Source: Chitinophagaceae bacterium
Lineage (GTDB): Bacteria > Bacteroidota > Bacteroidia > Chitinophagales > Chitinophagaceae
Length of the DNA: 54,261 nt
Assembly (NCBI GenBank): GCA_947454715.1
Contig: CANGMZ010000006.1
Location: 1 to 54,261 of the forward strand
Direction: 5' to 3'
Shown here: in pieces, positions 17,367-25,372 of the stretch
Position numbering within the stretch: position 1 is the stretch's first letter
Layout of the letters: each line of letters starts with the position of its first letter
The notes under the pieces: generated by a model
Seen by the model: only the letters and a program-made list of their open reading frames with translations
What the model was told of the DNA's origin: nothing
The model's database searches: none
Program-made: the position numbers and the translations under genes

Positions 17367-20300
17367 CTATTGCAGCATAATTTTATTGGTGTAAGTATCT
17401 CCATTTTCGTCTAATACACGCAACTCATACAAACCCTTCGGCATTCCGGAAAGATCAAGTGTTGTGTTCATTGTATTATGAATCGTAGACTCCTGTTGTT
17501 GCAGTACTGTGGCGCCAAGACTATTATAGCAAGTCAAAGTCACTTTACCGTTAACTCCGGTAGCCTTTACGGTTACCTTGCCTGTGGTAGGATTAGGGTA
17601 TACAGATATATTGCCAGACTTAGCAACAACAGTGCTCACTACAATAGGTGGTGCAACTACATGAAGATTGACATTGTCAATATAAATGTTCTGACCATAG
17701 TGCCCTACGTTAGTAACAGCAACCTGAATGCCACTACCTAAGAATGCATTGAGTGATACTGAGTCTGTACGCCACTCTGTAGCAGCCGGAATAAAGCTAG
17801 TCGTGCTATTTGCAGCTGTAGCCAACCAACCGGTATCTTTCGCGTAAATTGTGGTGAAAGTTTTACCACAATCAGCAGATACCTCAATCAAAAGCGAATC
17901 TCTGTAACCGGGATAATAAGCGTAAGCAACATCAAATTTCAAAATGGCATTGGTTGCAAAAGAGAGATCTGTCTTAGGCAATAATATCCTATCCTTCCTA
18001 CCACCTGCATCGTTATCAAAATTATCAAATATCATACAATGGCCACTTGTACCATAACCTCCGGCAGCAGCAGTTTGTTGCCAGTTTACGCCACTCTGAG
18101 AAGCCTGAACCCACTGAGCGGGCGGATATACAGCACCTTCAAAACCCTCTACTACAGAGGCCGAGGAGCCATTGGTCACATTGATATAGTTTGTGTAAGT
18201 TACTGTGTCATTTGATGGTGTACCGTAAACAATAAGACTTGCATTATACACACCTGCTGTTGGGTAAACCACCACCGGACTATCGAGTGTAGATGTAGCC
18301 GGAGTACCACCCGGGAAACGCCAAGCAAACGACGTGAAATTGCCATAAAGACTCTTATGATATCGAACAGTATCACCAGGACAAATAGTTTGTTTATCAG
18401 CAGCAAAAATACCTGTAGGTGGCAGATTATTATTTATGCTTACTTCCCATGCACCTCTGCCATAAGTACTAACGCGCAGTATGCTTGCAGATGTGCTATC
18501 GTTGTAAATCATAAAATCACTGATGTTCATTACTGTAGGCAATCCGGTTGTTAATGTCCAAGGAGTGGCATTATCCTTGTAATAAACGTAATTACCCATG
18601 CAAACAAACAAGCGTTCGTTCACTGAATAATCATCAGCTATCACTTTTATAATGTTTAAAGAAGGTAACGCGCCTGTTATATTGGTCCACGATACTCCTT
18701 TATTTGCTGAACGATAAATAGTTGTACCACAAGTCAGATACACGACATTGGCATTGTGCTTATCAGTAGCCACACTAGCCATAATGCCTGTGTTAGCCGG
18801 AGTAGCAAGCGTAGTAAAAGTAGGCGTACCGGATAATGCATTATCACTACGCAGGAGATGATTGTTATCGGTTACAGCATAAAAGATATTACTATCTGCA
18901 TGACAGGAAGTAATACTCATTATGTTCTCATTATTGGTAAGAAGGAATGACCATGTAGGCATTGCACTTGCCAAATCGCTCGTTCTCCAAATACTATCCG
19001 TTGCAATAAATGCGGTATTATGTAAGCCACTAAGGAAATCTATATGAAACTGAGGGGTAGTAACAAAGGGTGCATTATAAGATTGGTCGCCACCAAGAGG
19101 AATTAAACTTCTTCTGTAACCATTATCATAATAAACTGCGTTGTCACTGCTATAACCTATTCCGCATCTTGCCCCCCAGTCACCACCACGGTTGGTTTTC
19201 CAGATGCCATCAAAGTACAATTCACCATTATCCTGAGTACCTGCACTCATCACCTGGCGTGCAATAGGGCTTTGTGCCCCATGATACATTTCTGTAGCTG
19301 CCAGCCCATTGCTGCGCGTTTCCCAAACAGTTGCCTGAGGGTCTCTGGAAAGCCAAACACCACCATCGTTGGCATTGAAACGCATACCCAAATTGTATGG
19401 ATCAAATTCGATGTCGTGCATATCTGTATGAACCTGATCATACCATTGCGTCCTCCAACTCCAGGTATTACCACCATCGGTAGAGCGCCACACACAATGA
19501 GACACCAATAATAATTCATTGGCATCTGTGGGGTTAATCGTCAGATTAAAATTATAATACCCTTGAGACCCCGATGTGATTGTGGAGTCATAACACACAA
19601 TACATTGTGTGGTGCTGCTGTAAATATTTGAGAAGCTGGTTCCGCCATTGGTACTTTTTAGTATTTGTCCATAACCGTCGGTAGTGCCCAATACAACGAT
19701 ATTCGTATCTGCTGGAGTTACTGCGATACGAATACCTTCATTACCGGTTGGCAGCGTAATACCTGCGGTGATATTGGTCCAAGTAGACCCCATATTAGTG
19801 CTGCGATAAAAATTAGTTCCGGTAGCGGCATATAGTACATTGTTACTTCCCGGTCTTTGCTTCATGCTTTTAAATGTACCTCCTGAGAGTGTTTGCGTCC
19901 ATGATGCACCTGCATTTGTTGTCTTCCAGATACCGGATGATGTAGCAGCAACAAGTGTATTGTGGTTTTGCGGGTCCATGATAATCTCAACTGCCATGCG
20001 TGTACCTATGTTCACATTTGCAGGCGCCCAAGTATTACCACCGTCAGTTGTTTTATATATACCGTAGTAATCGCTGTAATAATTCTGATCTCCGGTAGAG
20101 AGATACATTATATTATCGTTCGTATAATCAATGCAAACAGATGAGCAACTCGTTGTTGGCAATACCTCTGTTCCGGGTGCTGGTGCCCATGTACGTCCTG
20201 TATCGGAAGTAGTGAATAATCCGCCGGATGCACTTACCGCATATACCTTTCCGGGATCAGTTGCATGGAACTTTAGCTGGCTTACCCTACCCATACCGTG

Positions 20301-20426
20301 TACCTGACCACTCACATTTACAGGAAACTGCACCGGGCCTGTATTAGACCAAGTGCCCACACCCTGAGCCATAACGTAACCGGGTGCAACTGCAAGCATA
20401 ATATTTAACAACCAACGTAAATTCAT
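17367..20426 (-). CDS. Secreted BNR-repeat / PKD protein with T9SS type A signal
   Basis: 1019 residues from the ATG at 20426 (signal peptide MNLRWLLNIMLAVAPGYVMAQ). Residues about 40-660 form a sialidase/Vps10-like beta propeller with many Asp-box turns: SDTGRTW, TDGGNTW (twice), TNAGASW, TNMGSTW, TNGGTSF and ANKGVSW. A PKD domain follows (about 665-755, CPGDTVRYHKSL and AGVYNASLIVYG), then a choice-of-anchor/MAM-like jelly roll (about 760-930, VVEGFEGAVYPPAQW ... YIDNVNLH). The end is a T9SS type A domain (VYPNPTTGKVTVKA ... KGLYELRVL). It should be a cell-surface or released protein. Asp boxes are structural, so sialidase activity cannot be claimed; the catalytic Arg triad is not evident. 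Confidence 0.87.
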   Translation of the reverse strand: MNLRWLLNIMLAVAPGYVMAQGVGTWSNTGPVQFPVNVSGQVHGMGRVSQLKFHATDPGKVYAVSASGGLFTTSDTGRTWAPAPGTEVLPTTSCSSVCIDYTNDNIMYLSTGDQNYYSDYYGIYKTTDGGNTWAPANVNIGTRMAVEIIMDPQNHNTLVAATSSGIWKTTNAGASWTQTLSGGTFKSMKQRPGSNNVLYAATGTNFYRSTNMGSTWTNITAGITLPTGNEGIRIAVTPADTNIVVLGTTDGYGQILKSTNGGTSFSNIYSSTTQCIVCYDSTITSGSQGYYNFNLTINPTDANELLLVSHCVWRSTDGGNTWSWRTQWYDQVHTDMHDIEFDPYNLGMRFNANDGGVWLSRDPQATVWETRSNGLAATEMYHGAQSPIARQVMSAGTQDNGELYFDGIWKTNRGGDWGARCGIGYSSDNAVYYDNGYRRSLIPLGGDQSYNAPFVTTPQFHIDFLSGLHNTAFIATDSIWRTSDLASAMPTWSFLLTNNENIMSITSCHADSNIFYAVTDNNHLLRSDNALSGTPTFTTLATPANTGIMASVATDKHNANVVYLTCGTTIYRSANKGVSWTNITGALPSLNIIKVIADDYSVNERLFVCMGNYVYYKDNATPWTLTTGLPTVMNISDFMIYNDSTSASILRVSTYGRGAWEVSINNNLPPTGIFAADKQTICPGDTVRYHKSLYGNFTSFAWRFPGGTPATSTLDSPVVVYPTAGVYNASLIVYGTPSNDTVTYTNYINVTNGSSASVVEGFEGAVYPPAQWVQASQSGVNWQQTAAAGGYGTSGHCMIFDNFDNDAGGRKDRILLPKTDLSFATNAILKFDVAYAYYPGYRDSLLIEVSADCGKTFTTIYAKDTGWLATAANSTTSFIPAATEWRTDSVSLNAFLGSGIQVAVTNVGHYGQNIYIDNVNLHVVAPPIVVSTVVAKSGNISVYPNPTTGKVTVKATGVNGKVTLTCYNSLGATVLQQQESTIHNTMNTTLDLSGMPKGLYELRVLDENGDTYTNKIMLQ

Positions 20427-20491
20427 GGGTAACAACTTTATCAACTTAAAACGAATATTTTTATCGACCTATCTTTTAATGAACCGAAGCT

Positions 20492-20905
20492 TTAGTTCTT
20501 CTTTTTTGACTGTTCCTGCCAAATCTGAATGCGCTGAGCAGGAGTAAGGATTGTACCATCGGGCTGAACGTAAGGCAGTATCATTGTGCGCCAATGTTCA
20601 TATTTTTTAACCTCCATGCGCATGTGATTCTCCCGCTGCATCTCTCGTTGTTTACGTTTTGAAGGGTATTTCTCCATTTTAGCATGTTCGCCGATATCTT
20701 CCTGCTCGCCTTCAGGCTTATCGTGACTGCTGAAATATAGCTTGAATGCCTTCTCTGCTTCAAAAAAATTGACAGATGTATCCTTAATCATACTTATCCA
20801 GTATGGGTTCTTTGAATACTCCTTATCAGAATATACTTGCGTTTGGGCTTGTGACCTATTCGTCAAAAACAAAAGAAAAAAGAAAAATAAATATATTTTT
20901 TTCAT
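20492..20905 (-). CDS. Small secreted protein of unknown function
   Basis: 137 residues from the ATG at 20905 (signal peptide MKKIYLFFFFLLFLTNRSQAQ, a very Phe-rich core). The mature part is hydrophilic: SKNPYWISMIKDTSVNFFEAEKAFKLYFSSHD, then a Lys/Glu/Arg-rich stretch (KMEKYPSKRKQREMQRENHMRMEVKKYEHW) and a C-terminal TPAQRIQIWQEQSKKKN. I do not recognise a family; similar short signal-peptide proteins beside large T9SS cargoes are common in this phylum. It lies 65 bp upstream of the BNR protein on the same strand and may be co-transcribed with it. Confidence 0.68.
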   Translation of the reverse strand: MKKIYLFFFFLLFLTNRSQAQTQVYSDKEYSKNPYWISMIKDTSVNFFEAEKAFKLYFSSHDKPEGEQEDIGEHAKMEKYPSKRKQREMQRENHMRMEVKKYEHWRTMILPYVQPDGTILTPAQRIQIWQEQSKKKN

Positions 20906-21053
20906 AACTGAAATATTCAAAATAACATGCTTACAATGCTCTGCAAGCATATACTATTATCGATTATTAAATCTTACTGTGTATCCTAAAGATAAGCAGA
21001 AAACTAACTAAGTGTTTATTTGATTGCTTACGTGTTTTTTATGGAATAGCCAT

Positions 21054-21088
21054 TAATAAAAAACGGCTATCCGAAATCGGATAGCCGT
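21054..21088 (-). terminator. Intrinsic terminator of pckA
   Basis: A perfect 11-bp stem, ACGGCTATCCG with CGGATAGCCGT, AAAT loop, followed on the minus strand by TTTTTTATT. It lies 25 nt past the pckA stop codon. Confidence 0.88.
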
Positions 21089-21113
21089 CAATATATTGGC
21101 AATCAGTTTAGCA

Positions 21114-22727
21114 TTATGCGCCTATCATCACCTTAGGTGCTGCAGAGCGAATTTCTTCGTTAGACTGAGCTGCATATTTTTCGAAGTTCTTGATGAACAA
21201 TCCAGCCAATTCGTTAGCTTTCTTATCATAAGCTTCCTTATCAGACCAAGTGTTACGTGGGATCAAGATTTCAGAAGGAACATTAGGAACAGATGTTGGC
21301 ATCAACACGCCAAAAACAGGGTGTGGTGTATATTCTACATTGTTCAATTCGCCCTTCATAGCTGCATTGATCATAGCACGAGTGTAGCTCAGCTTCATAC
21401 GGCTACCAGTACCGTAAGCGCCACCGCTCCAACCTGTATTGATCAACCAAACGTTCACATTCTTGTCATCGTCTAATTTCTTACCCAACAATTCTGCGTA
21501 TTTAGCAGGGTGCAAAGGCAAGAATACACGACCGAAGCAAGCAGAGAAAGTAGTCTGTGGTTCAGTAACACCAACTTCAGTACCAGCCACCTTAGCAGTA
21601 TAACCACTAATGAAGTGATACATAGCCTGTGCCTTAGTTAATTTGCTGATAGGAGGGAGAATACCAAATGCATCGCAAGTAAGGAAGAATACATTTTTAG
21701 GTTGACCGCCATAAGATGGCTCCTTCGCATTAGGAATAAAGTCGATTGGGTAAGCTGCACGTGTATTTTCAGTGATGCTGGAATCTGCGTAATCAACTGT
21801 GTTAGTACCAGGGTAGAACTTAATGTTTTCCAACAAAGCACCCGGCTTGATAGCACCGAAGATTTCAGGCTCTTTTTCAGCGCTCAAATCAATGCATTTT
21901 GCGTAGCAACCACCTTCGAAGTTGAAAACGCTGTTATCAGCCCAACCGTGCTCATCATCACCGATCAAAGAACGGCTAGCGTCAGCACTCAAAGTTGTTT
22001 TACCTGTACCGCTCAAACCAAAGAACAATGCCACATCACCATCTTTACCTTCGTTGGCAGAGCAGTGCATAGACAATACTTTATGGTTATGTGGCAATAC
22101 GAAGTTCAACACACCGAAGATACCCTTCTTCATTTCGCCTGTGTAAGCAGAACCACCAATCAAAATCACCTTACGAGTGAAGTTAACGATAGTAAAGTTT
22201 GCCTGACGTGTACCATCAACAGCAGGATCTGCCAGGAAAGATGGAGCCTGAAGGATCAACCAGTCGTGGTTCTGAGTAGCTATTTCAGCTTCAGTTGGAC
22301 GCAAGAAAAGGTCGTTACAAAATAAGTTAGCCCAAGGCGTTTCGTTAACTACACGAATGTTCAGTCTGTAAGCCGGATCTGCGCATGCATAAGCATCACG
22401 AACCCAAACTTCCTTACCGCTCATGAAAGCAGTAACCTTATCGTACAGTTTGTCGAAAGCTTCCGGAGAAAAAGGAATATTAACATCACCCCAGTCAACG
22501 CTGTCCTGAGTGATTGCATCCTTTACAGTAAACTTGTCTTTAGGCGAGCGACCGGTAAACTTACCTGTGTTTGCACACAGCGCACCTGTATCATTTAGCA
22601 CACCCTGACCTAATTCTAAGGTCTTGCTCACTAATTCCTCCGGAGAGAGATTCCAATGCGCCACAGCTACATTAAGGCCCAACTCAGATAAGTTGAACGA
22701 TTGGTTCTTTTTACCAAATTCCTGCAT
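21114..22727 (-). CDS. pckA: Phosphoenolpyruvate carboxykinase (ATP)
   Basis: 537 residues. It converts oxaloacetate and ATP to PEP, CO2 and ADP, the entry to gluconeogenesis. The substrate Arg lies in TGRSPKDKF (58-66). The P-loop (kinase-1a) is GLSGTGKTTLSAD (237-249), and the kinase-2 metal site is IGDDEHGW (255-262). RVVNETPWANLFCNDLFLRP and SAYTGEMKKGIFGVLNF are also typical of the ATP-dependent class. The leader is about 28 nt from a good -7 box. Codon use is strongly biased (abundant GGTAAG/AACTTC-type codons), as in a highly expressed gene. Confidence 0.97.
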   Translation of the reverse strand: MQEFGKKNQSFNLSELGLNVAVAHWNLSPEELVSKTLELGQGVLNDTGALCANTGKFTGRSPKDKFTVKDAITQDSVDWGDVNIPFSPEAFDKLYDKVTAFMSGKEVWVRDAYACADPAYRLNIRVVNETPWANLFCNDLFLRPTEAEIATQNHDWLILQAPSFLADPAVDGTRQANFTIVNFTRKVILIGGSAYTGEMKKGIFGVLNFVLPHNHKVLSMHCSANEGKDGDVALFFGLSGTGKTTLSADASRSLIGDDEHGWADNSVFNFEGGCYAKCIDLSAEKEPEIFGAIKPGALLENIKFYPGTNTVDYADSSITENTRAAYPIDFIPNAKEPSYGGQPKNVFFLTCDAFGILPPISKLTKAQAMYHFISGYTAKVAGTEVGVTEPQTTFSACFGRVFLPLHPAKYAELLGKKLDDDKNVNVWLINTGWSGGAYGTGSRMKLSYTRAMINAAMKGELNNVEYTPHPVFGVLMPTSVPNVPSEILIPRNTWSDKEAYDKKANELAGLFIKNFEKYAAQSNEEIRSAAPKVMIGA

Positions 22728-22760
22728 AAATTTTCTTTTTTAAGAGTATAAAACAGGCTG

Positions 22761-22768
22761 CAAAAATA
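22761..22768 (-). promoter_or_regulatory. -7 box upstream of pckA
   Basis: Minus-strand TATTTTTG, an exact TAnnTTTG, 33 nt before the pckA ATG. No clear -33 TTG is seen at the expected spacing. Confidence 0.4.
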
Positions 22769-22977
22769 ACATTTTAACTGGTAAAGTAGCACGCACTACT
22801 ATCATTTTAGGTATCAATAACAAAAAGAAGGGAATCTATCACCCCAAATATCGACCCAAAAACATATTGCTTCAATATATAAAATTTACAATTATATAAA
22901 AATGAGAAAAATACAAATTGAATATCAATAATTTACGAAATCAATTAAAATATATTTAAAACAAAAAACAAAATAAA

Positions 22978-22996
22978 CACATACAAAATGTATGTG
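22978..22996. repeat. Palindrome CACATACA-AAA-TGTATGTG
   Basis: A perfect 8-bp inverted repeat with a 3-nt spacer in the pckA/ispG intergenic region. It is not followed by a U-run, so it is not a terminator; a protein-binding site is possible. Confidence 0.5.
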
Positions 22997-23005
22997 ATTG
23001 TTAAA

Positions 23006-23021
23006 TAGTAAGTACTTACTA
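23006..23021. promoter_or_regulatory. Palindrome TAGTAAGTACTTACTA, candidate operator
   Basis: A perfect 16-bp palindrome without a spacer, 9 bp after the previous one. Uninterrupted palindromes of this size are typical of dimeric repressor sites. Which regulator would bind, and whether it controls pckA or ispG, cannot be read from the sequence. Confidence 0.45.
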
Positions 23022-23276
23022 ACCTTTGGGAGTAATCGCCGAGATTGCAAGTCAAATTCAGCTATCAAAAGCGATATTAAAAAGGATATTGTAATAAGAA
23101 TATGTAGCCGACGCCATAAGCATATACCCAATAGCGAATTTGCCGGAGCACCAATCTATATGGCTCAAAAAGCAGAAGCAAGGTATTGTAAACGAAGGAA
23201 AACTGAGCGTACTGTTAATTCTTAAAATTCAGATTATGAAGGAGAATAATGCTGGATTATTAAAACCCATTTCAAT

Positions 23277-23284
23277 TAACTTTG
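23277..23284 (+). promoter_or_regulatory. -7 box close to the ispG start
   Basis: TAACTTTG matches TAnnTTTG and ends 6 nt before the ATG at 23291, the same spacing as at prmA. A transcript from it would be essentially leaderless. Confidence 0.4.
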
Positions 23285-23290
23285 TTGTCT

Positions 23291-25267
23291 ATGCTGCAAC
23301 AGTATTGTGTATCTCTGACAGATTATAAGCGTTTACCAACACGCGAAGTGAAAATAGGTGGCTTGTCTTTGGGCAATGGCAACCCTATACGCATACAAAC
23401 AATGACCACCACCGACACAATGGATACCGCAGCAACTGTGGCACAAACCATTCGGTGTATAGAGGCAGGCGCTGAATTGGTGCGTATCACTGCCCCCAGT
23501 AAGAATGAGGCAGAAAACCTTCTTAATATTAAGAAGGAATTACGCGCAAGGGGTTTTGACACACCACTGATAGCAGATATACATTTCACACCCAACGCTG
23601 CTGAGATTGCTGCCCGCATAGTAGAAAAGGTGCGTGTGAACCCGGGTAATTATGTGGACAAGAAGAAATTCGACTTTATTGAATATACTGATGCAGAATA
23701 TGCAGAAGAGATAGACCATATCCGCAAACGCTTCACCCCGTTGGTGAAAATATGCAAGGAACATGGCACGGCTATGCGTATAGGCACCAACCATGGCTCA
23801 CTCAGCGACCGTATTATGAGCCGCTACGGCGACTCACCAATAGGCATGGTGGAAAGTGCCATGGAATTCTTGCGCATAGCACGAGACGAACAATACCACC
23901 AGATTATTCTGAGTATGAAGAGCAGCAATCCGCAGGTGATGGTGCAGGCATACAGATTACTGGTGCAGAAAATGGATGAAGAATTCGGTGAGTGCTACCC
24001 ATTACACTTGGGTGTTACAGAGGCAGGTGATGGCGAAGACGGCAGAATAAAAAGCGCGATAGGCATTGGTACGCTGCTGGAAGATGGTATTGGCGATACG
24101 ATACGTGTGTCGCTTACGGAAGACCCGGAATTTGAGATACCGGTGTGTAAGGATATCGTTAAACGATACACAAGCAGAAAACAGTTAGTAGCACCCGAAA
24201 ATAAAATAATACTACCATACAACCCTTTTGAATATAAAAGAAGGGAAGCAGTTCAAGTAAATAATGTAGGTGGCGCACATGTGCCGATTGTTATTGCTAA
24301 CCTGAGCAATACCCCAAACTGGAGCGTTGAGAATTTTAAAGACTTTGGGTATAGCTATGATGCAACCAGCGATAAGTGGAACATAGGAGACGCTGCAGCA
24401 GATTACATTTATACCGGTGACAGGCTGCCTGAATTTGCACTACCGGGCACACTCGGGGTCATTTGCGGGCATAGTAATTGGAAAGAAAATAAGCACAATT
24501 ATAAATGCTCGCCCTTATGCTTGCCAGAAGATTATTTGGCAGATGATACGCTGGCGGAACAATTACACTTCGTTTGTGTGAATCCTTTTAAAGATAACAG
24601 TGCCGTATTGACCAAACTGGCGAGCGACCCTAACGCAGTAATAGTTATGAACCCTGGCAATGAAGGATTTGGACACGCAAGAATATTATTTGCAGCACTG
24701 GCCGACCGGCAGATAAAGTGCCCGGTAGTACTATGGCCAGACAGCCACGCAGCATCAGTTGACGAGCAACTCATTGACTTTGCTACAATGGCAGGCGGGC
24801 TGTTGCTTGATGGTATGGGTGACGGTGTATGGTTGAGTAACGCCAGAGGATGGCTAAAGAATGACCAGATAAGCGGCCGTACTTATCTGGAGGTGAAGAG
24901 TAATGAACAGTTTCTGAATAATACTGCTTTTTCGATTTTACAAGCTACCCGTACAAGAATCAGTAAGACTGAATATATCAGTTGTCCTAGTTGTGGCAGA
25001 ACACTGTTTGATCTTCAGGAAACGACCGCAAAAATCAGAGCAGCAACGAACCACCTGAAAGGTGTTAAAATTGCTATTATGGGTTGTATAGTTAACGGCC
25101 CCGGGGAAATGGCAGATGCCGACTTTGGTTATGTAGGCAGCGGTCCGGGCAAAATAACGCTGTACAAAAGCAAGGACGTGATGAAAAAGAATGTGCCTAG
25201 TGAAATAGCTGTAGACGAGTTAATAGGATTGCTTAAAGAACATGGTGCCTGGGTTGAAGCCCAATAG
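23291..25267 (+). CDS. ispG: 4-hydroxy-3-methylbut-2-enyl diphosphate synthase, long form
   Basis: 658 residues from the ATG at 23291 (a TTG lies at 23282). It is an iron-sulfur enzyme of the MEP isoprenoid pathway, converting MEcPP to HMBPP. The N-terminal TIM barrel has IGGLSLGNGNPIRIQTMTTTDT and IADIHFTPNAAEIAARIVEKVRVNPGNY. The C-terminal [4Fe-4S] domain has SCPSCGRTLFD and GCIVNGPGEMADADFGYVG. Between them lies a domain of about 250 residues absent from the short E. coli form; this long form is known from Bacteroidota, Chlamydiae and plants. Its own terminator follows, so it appears monocistronic. Confidence 0.95.
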   Translation: MLQQYCVSLTDYKRLPTREVKIGGLSLGNGNPIRIQTMTTTDTMDTAATVAQTIRCIEAGAELVRITAPSKNEAENLLNIKKELRARGFDTPLIADIHFTPNAAEIAARIVEKVRVNPGNYVDKKKFDFIEYTDAEYAEEIDHIRKRFTPLVKICKEHGTAMRIGTNHGSLSDRIMSRYGDSPIGMVESAMEFLRIARDEQYHQIILSMKSSNPQVMVQAYRLLVQKMDEEFGECYPLHLGVTEAGDGEDGRIKSAIGIGTLLEDGIGDTIRVSLTEDPEFEIPVCKDIVKRYTSRKQLVAPENKIILPYNPFEYKRREAVQVNNVGGAHVPIVIANLSNTPNWSVENFKDFGYSYDATSDKWNIGDAAADYIYTGDRLPEFALPGTLGVICGHSNWKENKHNYKCSPLCLPEDYLADDTLAEQLHFVCVNPFKDNSAVLTKLASDPNAVIVMNPGNEGFGHARILFAALADRQIKCPVVLWPDSHAASVDEQLIDFATMAGGLLLDGMGDGVWLSNARGWLKNDQISGRTYLEVKSNEQFLNNTAFSILQATRTRISKTEYISCPSCGRTLFDLQETTAKIRAATNHLKGVKIAIMGCIVNGPGEMADADFGYVGSGPGKITLYKSKDVMKKNVPSEIAVDELIGLLKEHGAWVEAQ

Positions 25268-25288
25268 ATTATTGACTATAGAATTTGT

Positions 25289-25332
25289 AATGGCTTAAAG
25301 CTCTAAATGGGTTTTAAGCCATTGCTTTTTTG
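25289..25332 (+). terminator. Intrinsic terminator of ispG
   Basis: An 11-bp stem, AATGGCTTAAA with TTTAAGCCATT, around a 13-nt loop, followed by GCTTTTTTG. It lies 21 nt after the stop codon. Confidence 0.82.
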
Positions 25333-25372
25333 TGGGATAACGCCATTATTGAAACTGAAATTCAAAGATGAA

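Larger units (their letters stand above)
22728..23290. other. Gene-free region between pckA and ispG
   Basis: 563 bp with no convincing gene. It holds the pckA leader and -7 box at the left, an AT-rich stretch (22800-22980), two palindromes (22978-22996 and 23006-23021), and the ispG -7 box at the right. Two short frames (22998-23225, 23140-23328) start at non-ATG codons or run into ispG and show no family features. A 23-codon frame at 23023-23094 reads IAEIASQIQLSKAILKRIL near its end, which looks like a helix-turn-helix fragment and may be a relic or chance. Confidence 0.6.

Noticed and set aside
17367-20426. True sialidase function for the BNR protein
   Set aside because: Asp boxes are plentiful, but I cannot identify the Arg triad or the nucleophile pair of sialidases, and Vps10/BNR propellers without that activity are common.
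21702-22325. 207-codon plus-strand frame
   Set aside because: It is antisense to pckA, a clear full-length enzyme; codon bias of pckA produces long opposite frames.
23140-23328. 62-codon plus-strand frame before ispG
   Set aside because: It overlaps the ispG start and promoter box, and has no family similarity that I can recognise.
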